DNA of 64,000 bases from Lycorma delicatula (GCF_047948215.1 NC_134465.1:15458022-15522021), one strand, 5' to 3'. Numbered from the stretch's first letter, positions 10,721 to 22,371 are shown. Program-made: numbers and translations. Notes: generated by a model from the letters alone, not told the origin.

Positions 10721-11529
10721 AGCGATTTTATTTTTCGGTGTATAACAATAACGTTTGTTTTTTACAGCTCTTTAAAATGTTCCATCACACCTTTATCCTA
10801 TCCGTTTAAAAGTTTCTCCCCTTTGGGAGCCCCTGGACTCTTGGTTTGTAATCGTTTTATTCTAAATAGTTTCGAGATGGGAACGTTTTCTAAATTTCAG
10901 TTTTTTAACGTACAGTTTTTGAAAAGTTTCCATAATTTTTTAACACCACGTTTATAAACGGTTAAGTAAAATAATAATCTTTTACTGTATAATAATTTTT
11001 TATAACTATTCAAAACAACGATAATAAAATAATAGATTTAGCGTAAAATTAGGATCGGAACTTACTCCGTTCGATCTCTTTTGTTGAAAAAAAAGTTAGT
11101 TTTATTGCATTTACAAAATGCTTTTGTCGATTCTTTTCTATAAGTTGTCAACGGTCTTTAAAATTTAAATTATGTAGCTGTTTATTACTATTATTATACG
11201 TCTTCTTTCGTTACCAGAGCTGTTATTATTTTAAAATTTTATTCTGTGACAAAGAAAAAAAATGTTATAAAGTGCCGTAATTTCATCGATATGTTTAAAA
11301 GATATAAAATATTGAATCGCTTTAAATAAGAAAATAAAAATAAAAATAAAATAAAAAAATAGTAAGCGAAAAGCTATAAACATATTATAATGAATTATTA
11401 TTCCGCTTTGTTAAAAATAATACGTACAAATAGTAAGGAAATAATGTGAAAAAATATTTTACACGAATTTAAGAACGCGTGTTTATATAAGTCGCATTTA
11501 ATAAGGAATGGCGAATGGTGAGGGAAAAA
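10721..11529. other. AT-rich non-coding stretch
   Basis: No gene, SINE or LINE piece is recognised. Short A and T runs dominate. Confidence 0.5.
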
Positions 11530-11531
11530 AT

Positions 11532-11700
11532 TATAAAAGATAGTGCTGCTAGTGGTGGGAGAGAAGAATCTGTTCGGCGTCGCGACGCCGTAGCGGTGTA
11601 GCGTCGGGGCGGCGACCACTACTATAGAGGCAGGAGTAACAGCGGTTCTATTGATCGCATCGCGTGGACTTTCAGTGAGTGACTCACTGTCAGTGTAACC
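11532..11700 (+). promoter_or_regulatory. Promoter-like, CpG-rich patch
   Basis: A TATAAAAG motif (11532-11539) is followed by a locally GC- and CpG-rich segment. That segment contains the 14-bp palindrome GGCGTCGCGACGCC (11576-11589), two arthropod-initiator-like TCAGT motifs (11672-11676, 11690-11694) and TGACTCA (11680-11686, AP-1-type consensus). The contrast with the surrounding AT-rich DNA is clear. An initiator would normally lie about 30 bp from the TATA, and these are 130 bp away, so the motifs do not form one tidy core promoter. It could be the start of a host gene reading to the right; there is no transcript evidence. Confidence 0.25.
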
Positions 11701-12954
11701 TGGTCTCTCAAATAGTACACACACACTGTTTACTACACAAATAGATAGTAGTTTTTATTTCTTTTTTACTGTCGATGACATCGTTGTTTTTTTATACAAG
11801 TATTATTGTTTGTTATATTATTTACGTGATTTTTAACGTACGGATTATAAATGGTCTCTAAAATTTTAATAAAATATAAATCGAGAGTTTTGTTAATTTA
11901 TAAAATAACGTGCGGTACGATTACAATTATAATTTAAGTGCGATTAATTGCGAAACGTTTTTAAATATTTTTGAATTTTTATCGGCGATTTGTTTGTTAC
12001 AGGAGTGCTATATTAGTGTTGTGTTGAATCGTTTAAAATATCGGTGTCAACGACCTCTTCGACAGTTTTTTTTGTTTATTATTATTTTTTTAAAGCCAAG
12101 TTCCTTCCATCTCTATCGAACTGTCAGTGTACTGTTGTTATAGTGTGTTTGCAAGTCCTGCAACCAGTTTTTAGTTTTTTTTCTTTTTAGTCTCGTTTCA
12201 TAAAACGTAACTGTACATACACTTCAAGACGCAGCGAGTTAAAAGTCCGGGCTTACCTACTTCTTTCATCGTATTTTACATTTATTCACAGCATATTTAT
12301 TCCAGGTATTTATTTATAGATGTTTGAATATTTAAACAGATTTATTTTTTTCACTCTAACTTTAACGTTTAAATGTATATTTAAAAAAAGTTATTCGCGT
12401 TAATTATATTTCAGTATAAATCTACGTTGTTTATTTCTTTTTATTAAAATATGTATCCTGAACTGTACCTTTAAATAAGCGGTAAAATGTATTTAACTTT
12501 TTTCTTTTTTTTGGGTTTACGTAGAAGGTGGCCAAAAAATCTGCTCGCAGATACTACAACGCGTCCGTATGTAGTTATGTCGGATTCCAGTCAAATCGAC
12601 CCGGTTTGAACGAGAACATTATTTACTTATTTGCTATCGAGGTACGAAAAACTCCCCTCCGCTTGACTACCGTTGCGAGATCTAATCGGTCTTGTTCTGC
12701 TTATCGATCGTCTACAATGACCTCCGGCTCATCTATATCAAGGTCTTACCCTTTTTCTCCTACTGTTTCCTTACTCGCTTAAGAAGTCTGCCCTTTCCGT
12801 TATACACTCGACCGTAATTTATTCGTATTTGAACCGTAATTGAAATATAAATTTTTTTATAGATAATTTTAAAACTATCGAACCGAATTAAATGAAAATT
12901 CTAAGATTAATTTACATTAATTAGATTTAAATTTCTTCAATCTTTAAATAAAAG
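11701..12954. other. Possible 5' untranslated or intronic region
   Basis: This holds polypyrimidine tracts ending in AG (near 12001 and 12523) and less AT-rich patches. After the 12523 AG, a frame runs to 12780 with plausible codons (KVAKKSARRYYNASVCSYVG onwards), and a GAGGTACGA donor-like motif sits near 12639. This could be a small exon, but I recognise no domain and cannot exclude chance. Confidence 0.2.
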
Positions 12955-13446
12955 GGTTCTTACGTATTAACGCTACCGAAGCTACTACAGCTTTATTTAA
13001 AAACAAAGTAGTAAATCGGTTTCGGTGGAAAATGGGCCGATATATAGTTTAACATAGATTCAAAACAGTCTTTTTAATAATTTTAATAAATGATTTTTTA
13101 TATTTATTTATTTTATAAATATAATTTAACCGAACTTAACCTACGTTCGCTTCGCTCGCTAAACTCTACTAATTAACAGGAGTGTTTTGATCATTTAAAT
13201 AATAAATAATTGCAATAATTACTGAATTAATTAAATAAATACTCAAAAAATTACGGTGTTCATTAGTCAAGGTTAGCGAGCGTAGGTTAACTTTGGGTTT
13301 AAATTATATTTATAAAATAAATAAATATAAATAACCATTTATTAAAATTAATAAAGAGACTGTTCATTTTCCACCGAAATCCGATTGACTGACTACTTTG
13401 TTTTTAAATAAAGCTGTAGTTGCGGTGGCGTTAATACGTAAGTACC
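12955..13446. mobile_element. 492-bp foldback MITE with 8-bp target duplication
   Basis: The two ends are long inverted repeats of roughly 185-210 bp. The left tip GGTTCTTACGTATTAACGC and the inverted right tip GGTACTTACGTATTAACGC differ at one of 19 bases. The match continues through CAGCTTTATTTAAAAACAAA, TTTCGGTGGAAAATG, TTTATTTATTTTATAAATAT and AACCTACG(C/T)TCG. Exact AATAAAAG copies flank it at 12947-12954 and 13447-13454. It has no coding capacity, so it would be a non-autonomous element moved by a transposase encoded elsewhere. An 8-bp duplication is compatible with hAT, P or Merlin groups; the tip matches none that I can name. Confidence 0.85.
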
Positions 13447-13454
13447 AATAAAAG

Positions 13455-14773
13455 TTATTTTTTGTTTATTAAAAGTAATATTCGGATGTAATTTGTTATA
13501 ATAAAAAATTATTATTCTGTTACATTTACAACTTAATTAGAATTTAATTCATTTTTTTTTTTAATTTTAAATTGTATTTGAACCACCTCTGTAAACTAAC
13601 CCTACCCTATATGCGAGTAAAACCCGTATTACGCAACTAATTTCAACAAATTTTTTCCATGAAAAAAATAATAGTAGATTGTTTTTTTTTAGAAGATTTA
13701 AGGGAAGTAGATAAGCTTTTACACTCGTCTATTTTTTCGCATTATCGATAGCTATTAAAGTAAAATTCAACTGCTGACTGATAATTACTGCTTTAAAGGA
13801 TTGAAGAAAATTAAAATTCAGTTATCGTTCTTTGACGAGGATAGAACGTTATTTAATGCGCATAAACAAAAACGTATCTTTGTTCGTCGTATGTATAAAG
13901 CGCTACAGATTACACGATTTATATCTTATCTTCAGAATCTTCGCAGCCTTGCACCAGGATCGGTCGGTCGAGCCGGCGAACGCGATCTAGCTGGTAATCA
14001 GCTGTTTGATTTACGGTCAGTTTACCGTTTATTTTATCCTTAAAATTTAGGTACGGAAAGTTAAGTTCGTCGTTCACCGTGAAGTCTGAAAGTCTTGAAT
14101 GTAATGTTGCATTTTTTATAGCGAAGGAAAACATTTTGGGCAGGGAAGATTGGTGTTAATTTTCTGTTAGTCGATCTTAGAACCCTTCTGTCGATCGTAA
14201 TATTTCTTTAAATTTAATTTGTTAAACCAGTCGACATAATTTCAATTTTTCACAAACACTCTTAGATATCCGCTTTTGCTCGATCTGTTAAATATAAGCT
14301 AATCTATTCTTTCACGTAAAATAATATTCTACACCGATTATTGACAGTGCACAGCCGTGGACTACCTTGAGTTACTACATATTGAACTCGTGAAAATTTA
14401 ATTTTTATTTTACGATGAAATAAAAAAGATTTTTTTAAATTACCATTTAATTATAAATAAATCGGTAATACGATATCAAATACTTATTAAGTTACGTATT
14501 CCATAAAAGAGGTAAGAGATTTCCTTTATAAAATAAACCTGAATAAGGTTAAATACAAGTGATAAAACATTTTTTCAGAATTATAAATAAATGCGGATTT
14601 TGTGGTTATCGATAAGATATCGATAACTAGGAGAATGACGCCTGATTAATTCGGTCGTAATATAACAATAATAATAAGCGGGTTTAGTAGTCATCGATTA
14701 CCGGTAGAATAACTAACTTTTTCCTGTTGTATTCAAAAAGGTATAAGCTTAAAAATTACATACATAACACGTT
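13455..14773. other. Non-coding stretch
   Basis: No gene supported. A perfect small hairpin lies at 14605-14627: GTTATCGATA, three bases, TATCGATAAC. Two short antisense frames near 13.8-14.1 kb show no domain. Confidence 0.45.
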
Positions 14774-14925
14774 GTTTTGTCTTTTTTTTTATCTTCAGTC
14801 ATTTGACTGTTTTGATGCAGCTCTTCAAGATTCCCTATCTAGTGCCAGTCTTTTCGTTTCAGTATACGCCCTACATCCTACATCTGTAACAAATTGTTTT
14901 ACATATTCCAAACGTTACCTGCTTG
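14774..14925 (-). mobile_element. Short 3' fragment of RTE-like LINE, minus strand
   Basis: The T-rich start and CTTCAGTCATTTGACTG match the 3' end of the copy at 7.96 kb. The match continues through CAAGATTCCCTATCTAGTGC and TACATATTCCAAACG to about 14925, then stops. It is heavily 5'-truncated and more diverged than the other copies. A clear target duplication is not visible. Confidence 0.8.
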
Positions 14926-16457
14926 CTCTTGCAGGACTGAATTATCATCTGTATTAAGACAGATTAACCGTTCTGATATGGAACTATATGTTTACATAAT
15001 ACACCATAGGATACGTATAATGTTTATGATTTTTATCTGTGAATTTTTTTTGTTAATTTATAATTTTACAGCGACCGATTCGATTTAAATGACTTTATCG
15101 TCGTCAGATATCTGAATTATAAAAAAAAACGATATAAAAAATGTTATATAGCTTTTATGACTTGTTGCGTGACCTTCTCCCCAAATTATCACAATAAAGA
15201 TTTTCTGGCTTTTTTTTTAACTTAAAACCTTTGGTCAATTTGACCAGAGTTAAAAAAACTAATCTATTTCGTTCATCGGTTGCATTTTATTTTAATAGCT
15301 ACCGATAGTGCAAAAAAATAGACCGGAGCAAGAGTAAGGGATTATCTATTCCCTTTTTAAAAAAAATCTAATATTATTTTTTCCATGAAAAAATAATATT
15401 AGAGTAGTGTCGAGTGTCGTCGTTATAATTTTATTAACTTATTTTGGGTTTATAACATTTCATTTAAAAAAAAATTTCGTAAACTTAAACGTTTTTTTCT
15501 TACACAAGCAAACATGGAACTGGAAAATCATATTTACAGTGATAAATGCTTTCAGAATAAACCGTTTTAACTATAATTAAAATTTATTTCGTTATAATGA
15601 ATGTTATTAATTAATAAAAATGAAGTTATTTTAAATTGTATTAATAAAATGTTTGTTGTTTTGTGTTTTTTAAGTAATTAGGAATATTTTTTCTTGTTTG
15701 TATTTCAGTAAAATAATAGATTAGTAAAATATAAAGGTCACAGTTGCTAGTGACTTAGTAAATTATATTTTCAACGATAGCCACGTAATATCTTTACTAT
15801 TAGGTTTTTAATAACTTAAATATTATACGCGTCTTATAATAATCGTAAGTTAAATTTCAGTTAAGATATATTATATTCCATAATTACTTCTTTTTATTAA
15901 ATTACATAAATTTTACGTAATTTCTTATCCAAAAATTTTTTATCGTTAAACTAAAGAAAAGCCAAACAGAGGTATGAGTATTTACGAGTACTTATAAATT
16001 TAATTAGGATTTACGTCGTAGTGCAGCGCCACTAAAAAATAAAATACATCGTATTCAAATACCAAATAAATAATATATTTTCATTATTCTTAACAAATTT
16101 AACCGGTTTTTGGATCAACGGTTTTCCAGTTATCAGCATTCTTTATAAGCGAAGTTTCATGCAGGAAAGTTATTTTTAAAAAAACCGACAACAGTTGTGG
16201 GACTTTCCTGTCACGCGGCTTTTTTCTGATGCACGGCTTACAAACACAACCTAATTAAAAATATTTATCGTTTTATTTAAATATAATATTTTTCGTTTAT
16301 TTAATTCAATGATTCTAACTAAAGCGCGCTCGCATACCGTATTTTATTCGCGCGAGTGTGGCGGTACTAGCGGTTACTTTAAATACTTTTTTACACTAAA
16401 TATTTTTCATTTATTTAATTCTACCGCTTACCTGTGACTTCACAACACAGCAGAGGA
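14926..16457. other. AT-rich non-coding stretch
   Basis: No gene or named repeat is recognised. Confidence 0.5.
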
Positions 16458-16484
16458 CTACAACAGCTGTACGTCAGTGCTACA
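16458..16484 (+). repeat. 27-bp exact direct repeat, copy 1
   Basis: Identical to 17464-17490 over 27 bases, with core ACAACAGCTGTACGTCAGTG. The flanks differ. The function is unknown. Confidence 0.8.
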
Positions 16485-16589
16485 CTAGCGCTCCTTGTAG
16501 TGACAGGGGGTACTATTAAGGCAGTATACCCACTTAGCCGCTAGTTTATTTAGAAAATTGTTTGGGGGGGGAGTGCGATTTTGCAAAAA

Positions 16590-16830
16590 AAATTGTTAAA
16601 TATTATTTTTTAACGGTTAACAAATGCGCCTAAGAAAAATAAGACCTTAATTAAGCGAAATCTTGAGATACTGAGGATGACCTTGCTTTGCAGCCTCACC
16701 CCCTTGACCTTTAAAATTGAAAATTTAATGGCAAAAATGCTCCATACATAGAAGAATTATGACCGAATTTGGAAAAAATCGGTCCAGTAGTTCTGGAGAT
16801 AAGAGGAGTGCAAGACCGAACAATCATGTG
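16590..16830. repeat. Possible unassigned interspersed repeat
   Basis: This block includes ACCGAATTTGGAAAAAATCG and GGTCCAGTAGTTCTGGAGAT, phrases I associate with dispersed insect repeats, ending near a GC-alternating run (TGTGCGCGCGCGCAC) at about 16830-16842. There is no second copy in this window, so the call is tentative. Confidence 0.2.
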
Positions 16831-17463
16831 CGCGCGCGCACATCCAGAAAATTTCCATCCGGTTATTTTGTGTTCCTTAGGTGTCAAAACGTCATGATCA
16901 GGTGATCACCGCATATGCCCAAGTCGGACCGAATAAATACTTTCTCTTCTAAAGAAAGCTATAGCGCTAGACGGGAAATTAATAAATTCGATAGATTAGC
17001 ATGAAGTGTTTGGGAAATAATAGAAACCACTTATAATTTATTATCTTTATTACAAAGAAAATTATTAAAACTTCAGACTCGCCGGAAGTTACGTATGTAA
17101 CTTGACTAGTTTAAATTGAATTTTTTTGTTGTCTTTCTTGTGTAGTTTAATGTGCATTATCTAACGATAAACATTATACAGGTTTGATATGGGCACCCTT
17201 ATATATTTCACAACTATTTCTCTAGCCTTACTAAAAAAATACAAAAGTATACCTTTAGAGCTACCACAAACACCATTCATCTTAAAACGCATTTCTAAGT
17301 TGCAATTCATACAGTTTTATTTTTTAAATATACAATATGAAAAATATCTATTAATCAATTTATTACCGAAGTGGAACGCTATTTATTTACCGGGAATCTT
17401 CATTTTTTTCTTTCGAAATGACCGATAGCTTCTTAAGTTTTTTCTCTTCAAATTGTTTTTTCT

Positions 17464-17490
17464 CTACAACAGCTGTACGTCAGTGCTACA
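17464..17490 (+). repeat. 27-bp exact direct repeat, copy 2
   Basis: Second copy of the 27-bp word at 16458-16484, about 1 kb away in the same orientation. Confidence 0.8.
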
Positions 17491-18913
17491 ACTCGACTTA
17501 TATTTTGAAAGTTTTCATTCATTTAAGTTTTCTGAACTCACGTAATCCGTTAGATGCCGATTTTCATGTTTGTCTTTCAAAAATCCTTTCGGTTCATCTT
17601 AAAATTTTCGAAGAATTTCTTTAATTGTATCCAGATTTTTAATTCATAAGACCTTGTTTTACTCCAGGTTCTGTTGCGAATGCGCAAAATTTCTTTCCGT
17701 TAATTTACAACGTCAATGTTGCGTTCGTGATCGTCCGATAAATTTTACCATAACTATGCGAAATGTATTACAACGATCTTATTTGTTAAACTACTAATTA
17801 TTTTTAATTTTACCAAGCAATAACTGATTTTAATGAATCCGCTTCGATGTTCTCCGAGTTGTTAAATATATTCTATTCTGTTTTGCTAAATTTTAATTAA
17901 AATTTGATAAATTAAATTATTTGTTACGAAAGGAAGAAAAATTCTTAGTTTCCTACGGCAGGGTTGTGTAACTTGGATGGAAGTAGCCGTTTTTATTTGT
18001 TTGAATCCGATGTTATTTGTATCAGATGAAGTTTTGACAAAAAAAAAAACTTGTTTAAATCAATTTTTTTGTGTTATCAGACCGGTTAGATATTCTTTGT
18101 CTCTTTCTGTTCCGGGCTAATTATTTTAACTTCGATATAATTATTACATCCTATTTCCTAGATTATATGGTTTATATATATATATTTAACCTTTGTTTTC
18201 TTGTACAGTCTTTACATCGCACCCGTTCTTTTCATACTATCTTAATTAAATCCGGTCGTTTTAATATCTGTTATTATGAAATTTTCCATTTTGCAAGATT
18301 CCGTCACAAATTTCTTTTTTTACTAATTCGTCTGTATTCTAAAGATACTTATCGATTATATTTAAAAACACCTCTTTAATCTAATAGTATAACAGACAAT
18401 TTGCTAAAGAGCGATTTATTATTTTTATCCCCGGAAGTTTGCATAACGCTCATTGTTTCACCGCGGAAAGAGGTAAATAGATTTATTTCTTCACACCATC
18501 TGTGTTGGTCTTTCTTATGATGCGATCTGGATGTACGTAGAGCACCTGAGGTACAAGAAACATCGGTCTGAGTCTCTGTCTCTGAGAATAATGATGTTTA
18601 ATATACGGTTAGTTCCTGCCGGTGAATAAAGTGAAATTATCACTTGAAGGGTTGAAAATTACCTCGATACAGTCGTACACATAATTTGGTAAAGAAGGCG
18701 GTGGAAAACCATATAACTCTTCATTCGCCCTAGTAAGCCCGGAATGGAATGCTTCTTCTTCTTCTTATCGGACCGTTTACGACCGTTACCGTAATGCCAC
18801 TTATTTAATATAAGCGCAATTATTTTGTATAACACTAAAATAATGTATATTTCCCACAAAAAAAGGACGGGGAGTGGCTTTGTTTGATATATGTACTTAC
18901 ATTTTTATTTTAG

Positions 18914-19011
18914 CTGCTATTGGCGCAGATCGGTCTCGTGATGCACCGAGCGGCTGCGCGCAGCGCACGAACGATTCAGACTTCTTTATACGAACGATTT
19001 ATCTAAAATGA
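18914..19011 (+). other. Candidate small exon after acceptor-like tract
   Basis: ACATTTTTATTTTAG is followed by a locally GC-rich open frame of about 30 codons (LLLAQIGLVMHRAAARSART onwards) ending in TAA. It contains the palindrome GCTGCGCGCAGC. No domain is recognised. It could equally be a non-coding CpG patch. Confidence 0.12.
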
Positions 19012-20450
19012 TATTTGTGTTTTGGGGATAAAAAGGAAAACACTGGAGTTGGAGCCGTGTTAAAAATTCACAACTCTAAAAACAGCTAAAAATGTTCAGG
19101 ATTTTGAAGCTTTTCGTTGTAAAATGTTTTGTTGTTGTTAGTACGCTAAATTCATGTACGTTACTTAGTTACAGTCGGCAAAAACATTAACAATAAAAAA
19201 TAAACCGTGTAACATTTTTTTCTAGTATATGTAAATGTATAACATTTTTAAATTTTCGATATTATTTAAAATCATCCGTTAGATCTGTTAAAAAAATTGA
19301 AGAAATGGAATATACCATCGTTCAAATATTCTTTCTATGTCGTTATTAAGCCGTGTTATTCAGGACATTAAAAATTAACAAAGATCTTCCAAAGTTATTG
19401 ACGTATAAACTAACTACATAAAAATATATTTGTGTATTCTGTTATGAAAACAAATTTAAATCGGGAAATGTACCGTTCAGAATTTTTACCGATTAATTTT
19501 CAAATAACGACTACGATTTCCAATTTACTTATCGAGGAAAGAGGACATCTTTATGTAATAATATTTTTATCTTTTTGTAGCTTGTATGAATTAATAGCTC
19601 TGGTTCGATTCCGGATAAGGATCTGGTGATTTTTACTTATCATTTTATCCTCTTCAAAATTTTTCCAAGAAGCATGTCCGAGTTTTTAAGGATAAAAAAT
19701 CATAAACAATAAAACTAGTTTCAAACAAAGTATATTGCGTATGTGTTTCTGTTTTTGTACTTTGACGCTTTAATGTCATAATACAGTCCATTTATGACAT
19801 TTCCCCCACCATACAAATCTGAACTGTAATGACAGCTATTCCCTGAATAGAATATATCCAGTTTTCACCGATTTCGAGAAATATTACTAATTATTCTTCT
19901 AGAATACCTCTCTTATTTTTTATTGGAATAGAACTGCTGCTGTGACATATATTCAGACAGGTTTAAATCGTATATACTACCGATACAAGATATTTTCTCC
20001 GTTTCAGTAGTCGATCAATCACTACTTCCTATTTAAATGTTTTAGCGACAAACGTTATGATGGTTTAAAACAAATAATTTAAAAATATAATATCCATCGA
20101 AACCGTTATGAGATTATTATTAGACTTCAATAACGGTTTAAGAACGCTAGATTATTCCAGGAAAAAGAGACGATCGGTTTTGAGAGCTTGCGGGAAAATA
20201 AATCTCACGTTCGTCTGCTAAACGTTTCTTACCCTCGATAACGTATAGAAAATTAACAAAATTATTCCGAACTAGTGTAGAAAAATTAATTCAGAACTGC
20301 AGTTATTAAGAGATTAATAATTTTTATTGTTATTTGACAAATTTATTCCGCTTAACAGTAGATTAATTATTTATTTATTAATCTGAACAAGTAAAAATTT
20401 TTTATTTAAAAAAAGTGATCCAAACTACAATTGAAGTTATATATATATAT

Positions 20451-21511
20451 ATTGGTGAGGGCTGCAGTGGTGGGAAATCCGCATGTTAATGCGAGTTTTT
20501 CAATTTAATGCGAACAGGAGTAGTAGGGCTATGGATGCCTGCTGGGAAATAGCTGTCCGCCGGGGTTGTGAAATTATATTACTGAGCGAGCCAGATCGAA
20601 GAACAATCGTCGATGACAGATGGGTGGTGTCGGCTGATTCCGGTGCGGCTATACTGGTCATCGCAGGGTATCGAACGATCAGCGCCGAGGCGGCTTCGGT
20701 TATAGCTGGAGTACCACCCATAGACTTACAAGCGCAAATGAGAGCTGCAATAGTGAATGGAGGGGACAGAAAGGAGGCAATTGACGCTCTCTACATAGCT
20801 TGGCGTGACAGATGGCGAGATTCAGACAAAGGAAGATGGACCTATGGGCTCATACGAGACGTCAGGAACTGGGTGGAGCGAAAGCACGGTAATAAAGCTA
20901 CGAATTCACCCAGTTCCTGTCTGGTCATGGATGTTTTCGAAACTACCTGTACAGGATGGGCAGATGCCATACAAGTCGCTGTCATGATTGCGGCGGACTG
21001 GATACAGCAGAGCATGTAGTATTTTTTGCCCTAGATGGCGCAACTTCCGCGTAGTGCTCTAGGGTCAGGGTGTGGATGGGCCAACAATATAATCGAGGTA
21101 GTGCTCAGCAATGGCAACAAGTGGGAGTGTGTCTCGACTACGATCGCATCACTGATACGAGAGAAGGCCAATGAAGAGAGGCGATGGCGGCTGAGTTGAT
21201 GCAAATCTATGGAGGCTTGGAGTTCGATGACGGGTGATCAAGGGAGGCCAGCTTCTGGGGGTGGGCGGCGGGGACTCCTCGGAGTCGTCGCTCGTCGATC
21301 GCCCCCTGGGGACGCCTTCCGGTCACACGGATTCGGATAGTGGAGTGCCTAGGTGATCATGCAGGGACTGTGCATACCATATGGGTTAGATCCGGCCCCT
21401 GCATGGGAGAAGGGGAGGTTTTTTAGCGGGTGAGAGCCCCGCACTTCCGTCAGTACGGGCCTGACGGCGGCTAGCAGAGCTTTTTCCTCCGCAACGGAAA
21501 GAAAAAAAAAA
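20451..21511 (+). pseudogene. R1-like LINE copy with internal deletion
   Basis: The frame opening at 20483 starts like an R1-clade second ORF: VFQFNANRSSRAMDACWEI and CEIILLSEPDRRT, the start of the apurinic-like endonuclease. Near 20665 it jumps in frame to the far end of the polymerase: GYRTISAEAASVIAGVPPID, ALYIAWRDRWRDSDKGRWTY, LIRDVRNWVERKHG. Past a frameshift near 20900 comes EFTQFLSGHGCFRNYLYRMG, then a Cys/His end (CHDCGG, then TAEHVVFF). After one more frameshift, IREKANEERRWRLS and a stop at 21197-21199. A GC-richer 3' untranslated part ends in A-rich sequence at 21500-21511. Just before the start, GEGCSGGKSAC and a stop may be the end of the gag-like first ORF. About three quarters of a normal R1 second ORF is missing. 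Confidence 0.8.
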
Positions 21512-21592
21512 TTATAAATAATATTTTATTTACATATGTTATTAACAGTAATTCAGTTGTACATATGAGAAATAAAAATTAGCGATGTGTTG

Positions 21593-21645
<53 letters not shown>

Positions 21646-22002
21646 AAATAAATATATATTATTATTATTTTATTTTAAAACGTAATTGAGTTATCGTAAA
21701 TGACTAATTAATATCATGTAAACAAATTAATAAAAATATTACCATAAAAAAGAAGAATTTAGCCTATATACCATATACAAATTCACGTGTACAAATACTA
21801 AATCGTGTGCAATGCCGCATGTTTTAGTATGATTTATTTTATTTTTCCCTTCCCTCATCGTAAATAAGCACAAACAAAAATTCTAACTTTATTATGAAAT
21901 AAAGATGATATTTTCATTTAAACACTAAAAAGTCGTTTAAAAAATAGAAATAAAAAATATTGCGATTCTGCAGCTATTTTTTGTTGAATTCAACATTATT
22001 TT
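21512..22002. other. AT-rich stretch with a long TA/CA microsatellite
   Basis: Contains the TA run at about 21596-21637 followed by a short CA run to 21644. No gene. Confidence 0.6.
21596..21644. repeat. TA/CA microsatellite
   Basis: A long uninterrupted TA run passes into ACACACA. Confidence 0.9.
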
Positions 22003-22245
22003 TTTTTTTTTTTTTTGTTTATTGTATTTTCTTGTTTAATTATTTTGACTTGATTACGGTCGACACAGAAAAGATCAACGAAAATTATCTCGTAGGAAGC
22101 GATTACAGATAACTTTTTACCCAATTTATGGCCGATGCTGAGCGGGACCTTTAAAATACCATTAGGAACGAGACGTTCAGACACTATGTCAAGAATGTTT
22201 CCCGTCTGGCTAGTCATTTTTACACTGGAACGTCACGAGAAGTGA
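22003..22245 (-). pseudogene. Possible poly-A-tailed retrocopy, unrecognised protein
   Basis: On the minus strand an ATG at 22217 opens a frame with mixed, non-repetitive composition (MTSQTGNILDIVSERLVPNG, then LSIGHKLGKKLSVIASYEII, then VDLFCVDRNQVKIIKQENT). It runs into ACAATAAAC and directly into an A run of about 17-19 bases (poly-T at 22001-22017 on the plus strand). An A run just behind an AATAAA-like motif is what a reverse-transcribed mRNA or LINE transcript would leave. I recognise no family, the tail lies unusually close to the coding part, and no target duplication is evident. It may instead be the 3' end of an unknown retroelement. Confidence 0.3.
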
Positions 22246-22371
22246 CTTAGATTAGATTAGTGGCGATTAGATTCAGCGATCTACGGCATGGCTTCCTCCA
22301 CTGAGAGCGCCTGATGGATCGTGGGTCAGAAGCAGTAGGGAAAAAGCCGACTTATTTACTTATTTACTTAT

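Larger units (their letters stand above)
16843..20450. other. Long AT-rich non-coding stretch
   Basis: No gene supported. Hydrophobic frames near 17.2-17.6 and 18.07-18.38 kb are AT-rich artefacts. A less AT-rich patch at 18915-18985 follows a good acceptor-like tract and is listed separately. Near 19605-19620 GGTTCGATTCCGG looks like an isolated tRNA-type B box, possibly a decayed SINE. A short TA run ends at 20450. Confidence 0.45.

Noticed and set aside
11398..11724. 108-codon minus-strand frame across the CpG patch
   Set aside because: Low stop density is explained by the GC-rich patch; no domain, and the other features of the patch point to regulation if anything.
18071..18379. 102-codon frame
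   Set aside because: Same AT-driven hydrophobic composition; no domain, no plausible splice context.
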